Notes: generated by a model not told the origin, from the sequence alone. Shown: positions 14,344 through 22,795, counted from the stretch's first letter. The stretch: DNA of 41,098 bases from a bacterium (GCA_017616555.1 JAFZXZ010000032.1:1-41098); one strand, 5' to 3'. A program made the numbers and translations.

Positions 14344-15750
14344 ATGATAAGTTTTACCAACACAGAAACTAGAAGAAAAGAAGAGTTCAAGGAACTCGTA
14401 AAGGGCAAGGTGACGATGTACACCTGCGGGCCCACGGTCTATAATTTCGCGCACATTGGCAACTTCAGGGCTATCCTGACTTACGATCTGGCCAAGCGCT
14501 GGCTGAGGTCCCGGGGCTACGAAGTCAAGCATGTCATGAACATAACCGACGTGGACGACAAGACCATAAGGGACTCTAGGAAAGAGGGGACGGAGCTGAG
14601 GAAATTCACCGAGCGCTACGCGCAGTGCTTTTTTGAGGATTGTCGGGCGCTCAGAGTGCAGCCGCCGGAAGTGACGCCCCGCGCCACCGACCACATAAAG
14701 GAAATGCTTGACCTTATCCAGATACTTATGGACAAGGGCATTGCCTACCAGGGCGAGGACGGCAGCGTCTATTTCTCCATCGAAAAATACGAGCCCTACG
14801 GAAAGCTCTCGCACCTGAAGGAAAGGGAGCTGAAAGTGGGCGCCAGAGTCCAGAGCGACGAGTACGACAAGGAAAGCGTAAGCGATTTCGCGCTCTGGAA
14901 GAAGTGGGTGCCGGCGGACGGCCCCGTGAAATGGGAGAGCCCCTGGGGACCTGGGCGCCCGGGCTGGCACCTCGAGTGCTCCGTTATGGCAAGGAAATAC
15001 TTGGGCGACACGATCGACCTGCACATGGGCGGCGAGGACCTCATCTTCCCGCATCATGAGAACGAGATCGCGCAGAGCGAAGCCGCGACCGGGAAACCCT
15101 TCGTGCGTTACTGGGTGCACAACGGATACCTGATGGTGGAAGGGAAGAAGATGTCGAAATCGGCCGGCAATTTCTATACGCTTAGGGATATTTTCGAAAA
15201 AGGCTACACCGGCCGCGAGGTCAGGTTCCTCCTGCTCTCGACCTATTACCGCCAGGCTTTCAACTTCACTTTCGAAGGACTGCACGCCGCCAGAAGCGCG
15301 CTTTCCAGGCTTGATGACCTTAGGGAAGCCTTGGAAAAAGAGGCTTCTTCCAATGCGCCTGGCGAAGTTCCGGAAAGCCTCAAATATTTGTTGGAAGATT
15401 CCTACACTAGGTGGGAGGAAGCCTTGGACGACGACCTCAACACCAGCGCGGCCTTCGCGGCGCTCTTCGAAGCGGTTAAAGCCATAAACAAACTGAGGCT
15501 GGAAAGCCCCATTGGCTCCGCCGGCGCCAAAGCCGCACTGGCGTTCCTTGACAAGACGGACGAAGTTCTGGCGGTCGCGGAAAAGGACGAAGACTTCCCG
15601 CAGCGCGCCAAAGAACTGGCCATAGAAAGGACGGAAGCCAGGAAGGCCAAGAACTGGGCCAGGGCGGACGAAATAAGAAACGAACTGGCCGCCATGGGCC
15701 TAACCGTCGAGGACACCAAAGAGGGTCCCCGCCTCAAGAAACTGGGCTGA
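14344..15750 (+). CDS. cysS: Cysteinyl-tRNA synthetase
   Basis: Charges tRNA-Cys with cysteine in the cytoplasm. The 468-residue length is normal for the family. The zinc-binding Cys28 and the HIGH motif (here HIGN, 37-40) are in YTCGPTVYNFAHIGN. The other zinc ligands lie in WHLECSVM and the HMGGEDLIFPHHENE stretch. The KMSKS loop is intact at 269-273 (KKMSKSAGNF). The C-terminal helical domain ends with the usual RADEIRNELAAMG. It is first in a five-gene operon; its stop codon overlaps the tmk start. Confidence 0.97.
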   Translation: MISFTNTETRRKEEFKELVKGKVTMYTCGPTVYNFAHIGNFRAILTYDLAKRWLRSRGYEVKHVMNITDVDDKTIRDSRKEGTELRKFTERYAQCFFEDCRALRVQPPEVTPRATDHIKEMLDLIQILMDKGIAYQGEDGSVYFSIEKYEPYGKLSHLKERELKVGARVQSDEYDKESVSDFALWKKWVPADGPVKWESPWGPGRPGWHLECSVMARKYLGDTIDLHMGGEDLIFPHHENEIAQSEAATGKPFVRYWVHNGYLMVEGKKMSKSAGNFYTLRDIFEKGYTGREVRFLLLSTYYRQAFNFTFEGLHAARSALSRLDDLREALEKEASSNAPGEVPESLKYLLEDSYTRWEEALDDDLNTSAAFAALFEAVKAINKLRLESPIGSAGAKAALAFLDKTDEVLAVAEKDEDFPQRAKELAIERTEARKAKNWARADEIRNELAAMGLTVEDTKEGPRLKKLG

Positions 15751-16409
15751 TGGCAAAAGGATTTTTCATAGCGATAGAAGGGCCGGACGGCTGCGGCAAA
15801 AGCACGCAGATAAACTACCTTTCGGAAAATTTGAAAAGCCTGGGGTATGACGTTGTCCTTACCAGGGAGCCGGGCGGAACGAAACTTGGCGAGGAAATAA
15901 GGAAACTTCTGCTTCTCAATAAGGAAGGGAATGTTTCGCCTTACGCGGAACTGCTGCTCTTTGAGGCGGCCAGAGCCCAGCACGTAGAGGAAGTTTTGCT
16001 GCCGGCATTGAATGCGGGCAAAGTTGTCATCGCCTCGCGCTACGCCGACGCGACGCGCGCCTACCAGGGCGGCGGAAGAAAGCTTCCTATGGCGGAAGTC
16101 AAAAGGGCGAACGCTTTGGGGACGCGCGGACTTTGGCCGGACCTCACGATCATAATCGACATCGACAGCGAGGAAGGGTTAAAGCGCGTCAAGGGATGCT
16201 CTGAGGGAGCGCCGGGCAAAGACCTGCCTTCCGGAGAACTGGACCGTATCGAATCGGCCGGCTTGGAATTTCATAGACGGGTGCGCGCGGAATACCTTGT
16301 CCTGGCGAAAAGGGAGAGCGACCGCATCTGCCTCGTGGACGGCAGACTGAAAAAAGAAGAGATCGCCGAGATCATCAAGAAGATCGTTCTGGAGAAACTT
16401 AATGCTTGA
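15750..16409 (+). CDS. tmk: Thymidylate kinase
   Basis: Phosphorylates dTMP to dTDP for DNA synthesis. The 219-residue protein has the P-loop EGPDGCGKST (10-19), the DR(Y/H)-type motif as SRYADATRAYQGGG, and TREPGGTKLGEEIR, which carries the conserved Arg-Glu-Pro after the P-loop. The ATG shares its A with the cysS stop codon, and the gene's own stop overlaps the holB start by eight bases. Pairing with holB is common in bacteria. Confidence 0.96.
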   Translation: MAKGFFIAIEGPDGCGKSTQINYLSENLKSLGYDVVLTREPGGTKLGEEIRKLLLLNKEGNVSPYAELLLFEAARAQHVEEVLLPALNAGKVVIASRYADATRAYQGGGRKLPMAEVKRANALGTRGLWPDLTIIIDIDSEEGLKRVKGCSEGAPGKDLPSGELDRIESAGLEFHRRVRAEYLVLAKRESDRICLVDGRLKKEEIAEIIKKIVLEKLNA

Positions 16410-17601
16410 CTTTTCCCTTGTGAAAGAATGGCAAAAGAAGGCCTATGCGTCCCTGGAGCAGGCTCTGAAGAGCGACCATCTCCCGCACGCCGTCGTTTTT
16501 ATTTCGCCGGGCGACGTCGGTGAAAAGGAGCTGGCGGAAGCTCTGGCGGACCGCCTGGTCTGCGAGGATCCGGGAGAGGGTCTGTCCAGCTGCGGGAAAT
16601 GCTCCGGCTGCCATTTGCGCTCCCAGGGAACGCACCCGGACGTTTACTACGTCCGCCCGGTCGGCAGGATGCGCGCCATAAGCCCGGAATCGATGGGCGA
16701 AATGATGGTAAACCTCCAGACTAAATCCCTGAAGGGGCGCGCCAAGGTCGTCATAATCGAGCAGGCGGAAGCGCTGACCAGGGAAAGCGCCAACAAGTTT
16801 TTGAAAACCTTGGAGGAGCCTTCTTCCAAAACGTATTTCATTCTTCTGACCACAAGGGGAGAGCGATTGTTGCCCACCATAAGGTCGCGCTGCCAGATCA
16901 TCAGGCTCGTGCCCTTAACAGAAAGCGACATGCTGTATGTCTGCAAGAATGAGCTGAAGCTTAGGGAAGCGGAAACGGAGTTTGTCGTGAAGCTGAGCAG
17001 GGGACGGCGCTCCAAGGCGCTGCAGCTGGCGCCGACGCTTTCGGAATACAAGAAGGACGCCGCCGACCTGCTTGAGATCTACGGCTTGAGAGACAGGGCA
17101 TTGCCGGCCATCAGGGAATTCTCCGTGCAAAAGTACCGCGCCATGCGGGAAATCAGGGATGCTTGGGAACTTGAGATAGCGAAGGCGAAAAAGAAACTCG
17201 GCGAAGAATTGAAAGACGCCGATCCGAGCGTCAAGAAAGTGGAGCTTCAGAAACTCGAGGACGCCATGGTAATTGAGAACGCGGAGTTTCTGCAGGACAT
17301 GAGAGCCGATTGCTACGAGCTTCTGACGGACCTTTGGCGCGACATCTGGGTCGTAAAGAAGGGCGCGGGGCCGGACAGCGTCCTCCACGCTTTCCTGCTT
17401 CCGCAGCTGAAGCGGGTGGCGGACATTTACACCGAAGAGGAAATAGTTAGGAACATAAACGAAATAAACCTGGTAAGAGGGCCGGCGGTCTTTCTGACCA
17501 TGCAGTTCGACATAGTGCTGCAGGGGCTTTTATCAAGGCACATAGCGCCGCCTGAGACCAGGGTGTTTTTGCGCAACGCCATAAAGGCTACGGGACTATA
17601 A
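16402..17601 (+). CDS. holB: DNA polymerase III delta' subunit
   Basis: Clamp-loader subunit that helps place the sliding clamp on DNA. The 399-residue protein has the AAA+ clamp-loader fold with the four-cysteine zinc module (Cys54, Cys64, Cys67, Cys70 in CGKCSGCHLR). Sensor and box motifs include ESANKFLKTLEEPSSKTYFI and TIRSRCQIIRL. The P-loop is degenerate (SPGDVGEKE, with Glu where GK is expected), in keeping with delta' proteins that do not hydrolyse ATP. It is about 60 residues longer than E. coli HolB, with a charged helical insert near 240-300. It is translationally coupled to tmk and followed three bases later by ricT. Confidence 0.92.
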   Translation: MLDFSLVKEWQKKAYASLEQALKSDHLPHAVVFISPGDVGEKELAEALADRLVCEDPGEGLSSCGKCSGCHLRSQGTHPDVYYVRPVGRMRAISPESMGEMMVNLQTKSLKGRAKVVIIEQAEALTRESANKFLKTLEEPSSKTYFILLTTRGERLLPTIRSRCQIIRLVPLTESDMLYVCKNELKLREAETEFVVKLSRGRRSKALQLAPTLSEYKKDAADLLEIYGLRDRALPAIREFSVQKYRAMREIRDAWELEIAKAKKKLGEELKDADPSVKKVELQKLEDAMVIENAEFLQDMRADCYELLTDLWRDIWVVKKGAGPDSVLHAFLLPQLKRVADIYTEEEIVRNINEINLVRGPAVFLTMQFDIVLQGLLSRHIAPPETRVFLRNAIKATGL

Positions 17602-17604
17602 ATC

Positions 17605-18570
17605 ATGGAAAACAAGGAAAACGAAATAAACAAAGTCATAGTGCCCAAACAGCTCATCGCCACGGTGAGGCTGAGGCAGTACGGCAACACCGACTACTAC
17701 AACATCGAAGTTCCCGGCGCGAAGACGGGAGACTGGGTGATCGTCGGGGCGGAAAGGGGCATAGACTGCGGGCGCATCATGGCGCTAGAAGAAATGGAGA
17801 ACATCCAGCTCTTAGAGTACCAGAAGGTCGTTAGGATCTGCACGCAAGAGGATATGGCCATAATCGAGCAGAACCACAAGGACGCCGTCGCGCAGATGAA
17901 ATTCTGCCAGGATTCCGCCAACGCCCTTGCTCTCACCATGAAGATCATAAACGCGGAGTACGTTTACGACCGCACGAAAATAATCTTTTATTTCGCCGCG
18001 CCGGAAAGAGTGGACTTCCGCCAGCTTGTCCGCGACCTGGCCAAGGAGCTGCACATCAGGATCGAGCTGCATCAGGTCGGGATAAGGGACGAGATGCGCA
18101 TTTTCGGCTGCATCGGCTGCTGCGGCAGGGAAGCCTGCTGCGCCAACTGGATCCACGAGTTCGTGCCGGTCAACATCAGGATGGCGAAGCTCCAGCAGAT
18201 CCAGCTCCATCCTGCCAAACTCTCCGGAGCCTGCGGGCGTTTGAAATGCTGCCTGGCTTACGAGCAGCGCAATTACCGCGACCTTGAGCAGCAGGTGCCC
18301 AGGAAGGGCCAGATCGTCAGGACCGAGAACGGCACCGGCGAAGTTGTTGACAATTCGCTCCTGGCCGGGACCGTCACGCTAAAAATGGACGACGGCTCGA
18401 TCGTCACGCTGCCTTTCGCCGACGTAACGGTCGTCTCGAGAACCAAGAGCCGCGCCAAGGTGAGAACCCAGAAGCGCCGCCGCAGGGAAGACGAAGAGAA
18501 CATGAGCGACAAAGATTACGAGCAGGATCTTCTGCGCAAGATAGCCGACCTCGAAGAGGAAGACGAGTAG
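17605..18570 (+). CDS. ricT: PSP1-domain protein (RicT/YaaT family)
   Basis: 321 residues, with the PSP1 C-terminal domain over about 60-240. The cysteine-rich block GCIGCCGREACCANWIHE, then KLSGACGRLKCCLAYE, is the family's hallmark; in Bacillus subtilis RicT the conserved cysteines help hold iron-sulfur clusters in the RicAFT complex, which affects RNA processing and development. The C-terminal tail is very charged (RTQKRRRREDEE). The gene follows holB, as yaaT does in many bacteria, which supports the assignment. RicA and RicF partners are not in the window. Confidence 0.88.
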   Translation: MENKENEINKVIVPKQLIATVRLRQYGNTDYYNIEVPGAKTGDWVIVGAERGIDCGRIMALEEMENIQLLEYQKVVRICTQEDMAIIEQNHKDAVAQMKFCQDSANALALTMKIINAEYVYDRTKIIFYFAAPERVDFRQLVRDLAKELHIRIELHQVGIRDEMRIFGCIGCCGREACCANWIHEFVPVNIRMAKLQQIQLHPAKLSGACGRLKCCLAYEQRNYRDLEQQVPRKGQIVRTENGTGEVVDNSLLAGTVTLKMDDGSIVTLPFADVTVVSRTKSRAKVRTQKRRRREDEENMSDKDYEQDLLRKIADLEEEDE

Positions 18571-18573
18571 GTT

Positions 18574-19437
18574 ATGCTATCAGGCTGCGTCATGACGCTC
18601 GGCTTTTTCGACGGCGTTCATTTGGGGCACCTTGCCCTTTTGAAGCGCCTAGTGGAATTGTCCTCTGATTTGAGTGCGCCAAGCCTTGTCCTTACCTTCG
18701 ACGCGCGCCCTGTTTTCCGTTCTCAGCTTTTGCTTACGAGCCTGGAGGAGCGCGTCGCGCTTTTGAAAGAGGCCGGCGTCGATGAAGTGGTCGTTCAGCC
18801 TTTCACCGAGGAATTTGCCGCGCTGTCTCCTAAAGATTTCCTAAAGGAGGTCGTCTGCGAAAAATTCAGGGCCAAACTGGTCCTGGCCGGCTACGACTGC
18901 CGCTTCGGCAAAGACAGGGCGGGGGACATCGCGGTCTTGAAATCGCTCGCTCCAGAATTCGGTTTCTCCTGCGAGGAGGAGCCGCCTTTTCTGCTTGGCG
19001 GACAGATCGTAAGTTCCACGCTTTGCCGGGAGCTTCTGAAGGAAGGGAAATTTCCGGAACTGGCTGCGGCGTTAGGACGCCCCTGGGCGCTCACGGGCGA
19101 AATCAGGCCAGGGAAAGGATTAGGGCATAAACTTGGCTATCCGACCGCCAATCTGGCCCTAAACGGGCTCTTAGCGCCCCCTAAAGGCGTTTACAGCGCC
19201 AAATACGAACTAAACGGCAAAGGCGGCAGGGCCCTGATGTACCTGGGCAGCAGGCCGACCTTCGAAGCGTGCGGGGAAGAGATGGCGGAAATTTATCTTC
19301 TGGATTTTTCCGGGGACGTTTACGGCGAAAAGCTGAAAGTCATGCCGGAAAAATTGTTGGGGACTGAAAAGCGCTACGGAAGCGCCGAAGAATTGAAAGA
19401 GGCGATCGCACGGTTTGTCGAGCAGGCGAAGGCCTGA
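18574..19437 (+). CDS. ribF: Bifunctional riboflavin kinase / FAD synthetase
   Basis: Makes FMN from riboflavin and then FAD. The 287-residue protein has an N-terminal nucleotidyltransferase domain with GFFDGVHLGH (the HxGH motif) and a C-terminal flavokinase domain with GLGHKLGYPTANL and the GVY block (PPKGVYSAKY). The start is set by the ATG four bases after the ricT stop; the N-terminus is 10-15 residues shorter than usual but retains the first beta strand. It is the last gene of the cysS operon and converges with the small zinc-ribbon gene two bases later. Confidence 0.94.
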   Translation: MLSGCVMTLGFFDGVHLGHLALLKRLVELSSDLSAPSLVLTFDARPVFRSQLLLTSLEERVALLKEAGVDEVVVQPFTEEFAALSPKDFLKEVVCEKFRAKLVLAGYDCRFGKDRAGDIAVLKSLAPEFGFSCEEEPPFLLGGQIVSSTLCRELLKEGKFPELAAALGRPWALTGEIRPGKGLGHKLGYPTANLALNGLLAPPKGVYSAKYELNGKGGRALMYLGSRPTFEACGEEMAEIYLLDFSGDVYGEKLKVMPEKLLGTEKRYGSAEELKEAIARFVEQAKA

Positions 19438-19439
19438 TC

Positions 19440-19682
19440 CTATTTGCGCTTCACCCCTTTGCGCTCCATTAAGTTTCCGCACTGCGGGCAGCGCACGAAC
19501 TTATCCTCTTTGTCGGCCGTGAAGTGATAGAGGCAGATGTCGCATTCGCACATGGTCTTCTGCGTGGGCACGGCTTTTTTAAGATAGCGTTTCTCGTCGT
19601 CGTAGAGCCACAATATCGTGATTATGGTCAAGGGTACGCAGAGAAAGTAGGCGATAAGAGATATGAGGGAAACGGAGATCAT
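19440..19682 (-). CDS. Small membrane protein with a zinc ribbon
   Basis: 80 residues with one strongly hydrophobic N-terminal helix (about 3-26), a short charged linker and a four-cysteine zinc-ribbon candidate: CECDIC near residue 44-49 and CPQCG near 69-73. The tail is basic. It is last in the minus-strand LysM/MlaE/MlaF run and its ATG overlaps the stop of the preceding 60-residue gene, which argues that it is real. I do not recognise a family. It may sense metal or redox state or simply stabilise the complex. Confidence 0.65.
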   Translation of the reverse strand: MISVSLISLIAYFLCVPLTIITILWLYDDEKRYLKKAVPTQKTMCECDICLYHFTADKEDKFVRCPQCGNLMERKGVKRK

Positions 19683-19861
19683 TTCAGAATGATTACCTCA
19701 AGAGGCGGCCTTTCAGGAGGAGTTTCCCGCTCCGGCTCCTCGACTTTGAGACCCAGGGCGAGCATGATGATTATTATCAGGGAAACGGCCAGCGACAGAG
19801 CGAGGATCTTGCCCTGCTTTTTCGTCCGCACTTTCGGAATGTAAAATTTCAGTTCCCGCAT
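19679..19861 (-). CDS. Tiny single-helix membrane protein
   Basis: 60 residues: a basic cytoplasmic start (KFYIPKVRTKKQGK), one transmembrane helix (ILALSLAVSLIIIIMLALGL) and a Pro/Glu-rich external tail. Its start overlaps the stop of the MlaF-like ATPase and its stop overlaps the next start, so it is embedded in the operon. It occupies the place where the MCE-domain gene (mlaD) usually sits, yet is far too short to be one. Its function is unknown. Confidence 0.65.
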   Translation of the reverse strand: MRELKFYIPKVRTKKQGKILALSLAVSLIIIIMLALGLKVEEPERETPPERPPLEVIILK

Positions 19862-20616
19862 CAGAACGGCTCGCGGTTGAAGAAATTCCAGACGGCAGGA
19901 TTGCTCTTATCGTTCTTCAGTTCCTCAGGCGAAGCCAGGGCCGTCATGGTCTTCTTTTCAACGTCCAGGAAGAGGACTCTTTGCGCTACGGTGAAGATGC
20001 TGTCCAGCTCGTGGGTGACGATGATTATGGTCGTTCCCAGGGAAGCGTTGAGGTCGAGTATCGTCTGGTCTAAAGAAGCGGAAGATCTCGGGTCCAGTCC
20101 TGCGGACGGTTCGTCGAAGAAAAGCACTTCCGGGTCAAGCGCCATGGCGCGCGCCAGGGCCGCTCTTTTTTTCATGCCGCCCGATATCTCGGAAGGCAGG
20201 AAGTGCTCGAAGCCGGAAAGGTTGAAGAGCGCCAGCTTGAAACGCGCGGACCTTTCGATGAGCTCCTGGGAAAAATCGGTGTATTCCTTCATCGGGAGCG
20301 TGACGTTCTCCAAAAGCGTGTCGGAACCGAAGAGCGCGCCGCCCTGGAACATCACGCCCATGTCGCGGAGCATTTCGGCCCTTTCCTCCTCGTCGGAATT
20401 TACGATGCTTTTTCCCTTGAAGAGAATGTCGCCGGAAATCGGCGCGTAAAGGCCGAAGAGATGCTTGAGAAGCGTGCTTTTTCCGCAGCCGGAGCCGCCG
20501 GCGATGACGAAGATCTCGCCCTTTTTGACGCTGAAATTCAGGTTTCGCATGACGACCCTTTCGCCGTAACCGATCGTAAGGTCCTTGACTTCAATGATGG
20601 AATTGGGGTCATTCAT
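19861..20616 (-). CDS. ABC transporter ATPase, MlaF-like
   Basis: Energises lipid transport together with the adjacent MlaE-like permease. From the ATG at 20616 it has 251 residues; a longer frame upstream overlaps the permease and is unlikely, and the ATG lies four bases after the permease stop. Walker A is GGSGCGKST (40-48), the signature LPSEISGGMKKRAALARAMA contains the MlaF-type GGM, and Walker B is VLFFDEPSAGLD. The H-loop is IIVTHELDSIF. The MlaF subgroup rests on the GGMKKR signature plus the neighbour. Confidence 0.9.
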   Translation of the reverse strand: MNDPNSIIEVKDLTIGYGERVVMRNLNFSVKKGEIFVIAGGSGCGKSTLLKHLFGLYAPISGDILFKGKSIVNSDEEERAEMLRDMGVMFQGGALFGSDTLLENVTLPMKEYTDFSQELIERSARFKLALFNLSGFEHFLPSEISGGMKKRAALARAMALDPEVLFFDEPSAGLDPRSSASLDQTILDLNASLGTTIIIVTHELDSIFTVAQRVLFLDVEKKTMTALASPEELKNDKSNPAVWNFFNREPF

Positions 20617-20620
20617 AAGG

Positions 20621-21742
20621 TCAGAACGGCGGGTGGAAGAGGATCGTGAAAAGAGCATCCGTCAGGATCGTGATGAAGATGCCGCTCACGACGGCGGCGG
20701 TCGTGCAGCGTCCGACGCTCTCGGCGCCGCCCCTGACCTGCATGCCGCGCATGCAGCTTATGCCGGCGATCAAAACGGCGAAGAAGAAAGCTTTGACTAG
20801 TCCTTCGGTGAACATATGGAAGGAGACGGCCTTGTAAACTTCCCTGACATAGGCAGGGAGCGTGACGTCCGTCGTCAAAAGGCAGGTGATTATGGAGCCT
20901 ATGATGGCGACGACGTTGCCGAAGATAAGAAGGCAGGGCATGGCGATGCCGGCCGCGATCATTTTAGGCAGGACGAGGAAATGGCCGGGCTCGAAGCCCA
21001 TGGAGCGCAGGGCGTCTATCTCTTCGGAGACCTGCATCGTGCCGATCTCGGCGGCGTAGGCCGCGCCGGAACGGCCGGCTAATACCACTGCGGTGATCAG
21101 CGGGCCCAATTCCTGGGCCAGGGCGATGGCGACGAGGTCGGGGATGAAGGCGGTCGCGCCGTACATGCCGAGAACGCTTTTGCCAAGGACGGTCAGAATC
21201 ACGCCGATCAAAAACTGGATCATGCAGACGATGGGCAGAGCGTCCACGCCGGTTGTTTCCAGCGTCGTGAGCACGCTGCGCCATCTGATCTTGGAAGGCG
21301 CTTTCACAGCCTGCCAGGTCATGATGGAGCACTCGCCGACGAAGCGGACGATCTCTTTCAGATCCTCGTAGAGGTCTATCGTCGCGCCGCCAATCTGCTC
21401 GAAAAGACTCTCCTGTCTGCGGTAGGCTGGAAGCTCCGGCAGGATCCTGTCAGTGTTGACAAGGCCGAGCATCTTTTCGCAGACCGCGCTTTTACTTACG
21501 ATCTCGAAACCCGCTTTCCTGGCGGCGCAGCGCGCCTTCAGTTCGATCATGACAGCGACGCCCTGGCCGTCGAGATAATGGACTTCGCTAAGGTCAAGGG
21601 AAAGCTTTTCCCCGCTCCTTATGAGGGAGGAGAGTTCGGAGAGGGCCTTTTCGGCAGTTTGAAGGTTCAAAGCGCCTTGCAATTTCAGCAAAAGGCCCTC
21701 GGGAGTGTTCTCCCGATTGATCACAAAGGTGCTTTCTGACAT
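20621..21742 (-). CDS. MlaE-family ABC permease with N-terminal STAS domain
   Basis: 373 residues from the ATG. Residues 1-105 form a STAS domain like MlaB (LSLDLSEVHYLDGQGVAVMIEL), fused to the MlaE permease domain (about 120-373) with five to six membrane segments and the family blocks VVLAGRSGAAYAAEIGTMQVSEEIDALRSMG (read in parts), LVLPKMIAAGIAMP and FFGAVL-like FFFAVLIAGISC. Such permeases move phospholipids or other lipids across the envelope with MlaF and an MCE protein. No MCE gene follows. A TTG one codon upstream is an alternative start. It begins eight bases after the LysM lipoprotein gene. Confidence 0.92.
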   Translation of the reverse strand: MSESTFVINRENTPEGLLLKLQGALNLQTAEKALSELSSLIRSGEKLSLDLSEVHYLDGQGVAVMIELKARCAARKAGFEIVSKSAVCEKMLGLVNTDRILPELPAYRRQESLFEQIGGATIDLYEDLKEIVRFVGECSIMTWQAVKAPSKIRWRSVLTTLETTGVDALPIVCMIQFLIGVILTVLGKSVLGMYGATAFIPDLVAIALAQELGPLITAVVLAGRSGAAYAAEIGTMQVSEEIDALRSMGFEPGHFLVLPKMIAAGIAMPCLLIFGNVVAIIGSIITCLLTTDVTLPAYVREVYKAVSFHMFTEGLVKAFFFAVLIAGISCMRGMQVRGGAESVGRCTTAAVVSGIFITILTDALFTILFHPPF

Positions 21743-21749
21743 CAAACGA

Positions 21750-22541
21750 TCAGGGAATGGTGATGACCTGGCCGGGTTTCAGCTTGTCGTCGCCGCCGTT
21801 GGCCTTCATCAGCTTAAGGTAATTGACACCCAGTTTTTTGCCGATGGTGTAGTAGGAGTCGCCCTTCTTGACGGTGTAGGTGCTGCCGCTGGCAGCGCTC
21901 GTTTTGGAGGAGGAAGCGCTTGAGGAGCCGCCGGGGATCTTAAGCTTGGTGCCGACCTGCAAAACGCCGTTGGCGTTGAGGCCGTTGGCATCGGCCAGAG
22001 CCTGGACCGTGCAGCCGTTGGCGCGGGCGATCTTCCAGAGCGAGTCGCCTTTCTTGACGGTGTAGGTGCCGCCGCTGGCTTTCGCAGAGGAGGAGCTGCT
22101 CTTCCAGCTTGAAGAGGAATCGATGTAGCCGGTCCCGCTGGAGGTGGGATAAGAGTTGCCGGTGTAAGAAAGGGACGAGGAAGAATACCCGCCTCTCAGA
22201 GGCACGAAGCCGTCGGAGCCGGGGCGGTAAGAGTAGGAGGAGTCAACAGCCGGCGCGGAAGGATCGATGAAAACGTCGTCGCCGGATCTTCCGCCCAGGA
22301 CTTCCTGGTCAACCTGTTCGCCCAGGCCGAAAGCGGAAGTGCTGCCGTTGTCGCTGAGCGCGAAGGTATCGCTGCCCGACGTGCCGCCGAAAGAATCATT
22401 AGAAAAACTGCTGTCCTCAGTGGAAGAGAGTTCCGCGTCGGTGGAGAAAGCGGCATCATCTTGTTCCGGAGCAGATTTGCAGCCGGCTAAAGTTATGACA
22501 GCCGCCAAAACAAAAAGGAAGAATAGATCGGATTTTTTCAT
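21750..22541 (-). CDS. LysM-repeat lipoprotein
   Basis: 263 residues with a lipoprotein signal peptide (lipobox LAGC, lipidated Cys near residue 21). A long Ser/Gly/Asp-rich low-complexity linker (about 25-155) leads to two LysM domains: TYTVKKGDSLWKIARANG at about 158-205 and TYTVKKGDSYYTIGKKLG at about 218-263. LysM binds the GlcNAc-containing backbone of peptidoglycan, so the protein probably tethers the outer or inner membrane lipid anchor to the cell wall. No catalytic domain is visible. It is the first gene of the run that continues into MlaE and MlaF homologues, with its own strong promoter. Confidence 0.9.
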   Translation of the reverse strand: MKKSDLFFLFVLAAVITLAGCKSAPEQDDAAFSTDAELSSTEDSSFSNDSFGGTSGSDTFALSDNGSTSAFGLGEQVDQEVLGGRSGDDVFIDPSAPAVDSSYSYRPGSDGFVPLRGGYSSSSLSYTGNSYPTSSGTGYIDSSSSWKSSSSSAKASGGTYTVKKGDSLWKIARANGCTVQALADANGLNANGVLQVGTKLKIPGGSSSASSSKTSAASGSTYTVKKGDSYYTIGKKLGVNYLKLMKANGGDDKLKPGQVITIP

Positions 22542-22573
22542 GCTGACCTCTGATTAGTTGATTTATATAAAAG

Positions 22574-22602
22574 ATTTTACCACAGAACCCTCGGTTGGTC
22601 AA
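22574..22602 (-). promoter_or_regulatory. Promoter of the LysM/Mla-like operon
   Basis: On the minus strand TTGACC (22597-22602), a 17-base spacer and TAAAAT (22574-22579) form a near-consensus sigma-70 promoter about 33 bases before the LysM start codon. It diverges from the tRNA-Phe promoter. Confidence 0.75.
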
Positions 22603-22632
22603 GCGTTGCGAGAGCTTTTTCATAGGCCTTGG

Positions 22633-22661
22633 TTGACTTTTGAAGGCCGAAATAATAGAAT
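22633..22661 (+). promoter_or_regulatory. Promoter of tRNA-Phe
   Basis: TTGACT (22633-22638), a 17-base spacer and TAGAAT (22656-22661) form a near-consensus promoter, placing the transcription start about ten bases before the tRNA. A palindrome, GGCCTT/AAGGCC (22625-22630 and 22643-22648), brackets the -35 box. Confidence 0.75.
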
Positions 22662-22678
22662 GTTCCCCGTAATTTTGT

Positions 22679-22754
22679 GCCGAGGTAGCTCAGTTGGTAG
22701 AGCAAAGGACTGAAAATCCTTGTGTCGACGGTTCGATTCCGCCCCTCGGCACCA
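22679..22754 (+). tRNA. tRNA-Phe (anticodon GAA), CCA encoded
   Basis: A 76-base cloverleaf. Acceptor stem GCCGAGG/CCTCGGC, D-arm AGCTCAGTTGGTAGAGCA, anticodon stem AAGGA/TCCTT with loop CTGAAAA (anticodon GAA), and T-loop TTCGATT. The final CCA is genomically encoded. The T-stem (GACGG/CCGCC) has one A-C mismatch at its second pair, unusual but tolerable. Confidence 0.96.
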
Positions 22755-22756
22755 CC

Positions 22757-22795
22757 CATAAAAAAGCCCCGTCTTTCGGACGGGGCTTTTTTTAT
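22757..22795. terminator. Bidirectional terminator after tRNA-Phe and the SPFH gene
   Basis: AAAAAGCCCCGTC pairs with GACGGGGCTTTTTT across a short loop, with A-run and T-run on the two sides. It follows tRNA-Phe by six bases and abuts the convergent SPFH stop codon, so it ends both transcripts. Confidence 0.93.

Noticed and set aside
20617..20658. Longer N-terminus for the MlaF-like ATPase
   Set aside because: It would overlap the permease gene by 38 bases; the ATG at 20616 follows the permease stop at a normal distance and aligns with the family.
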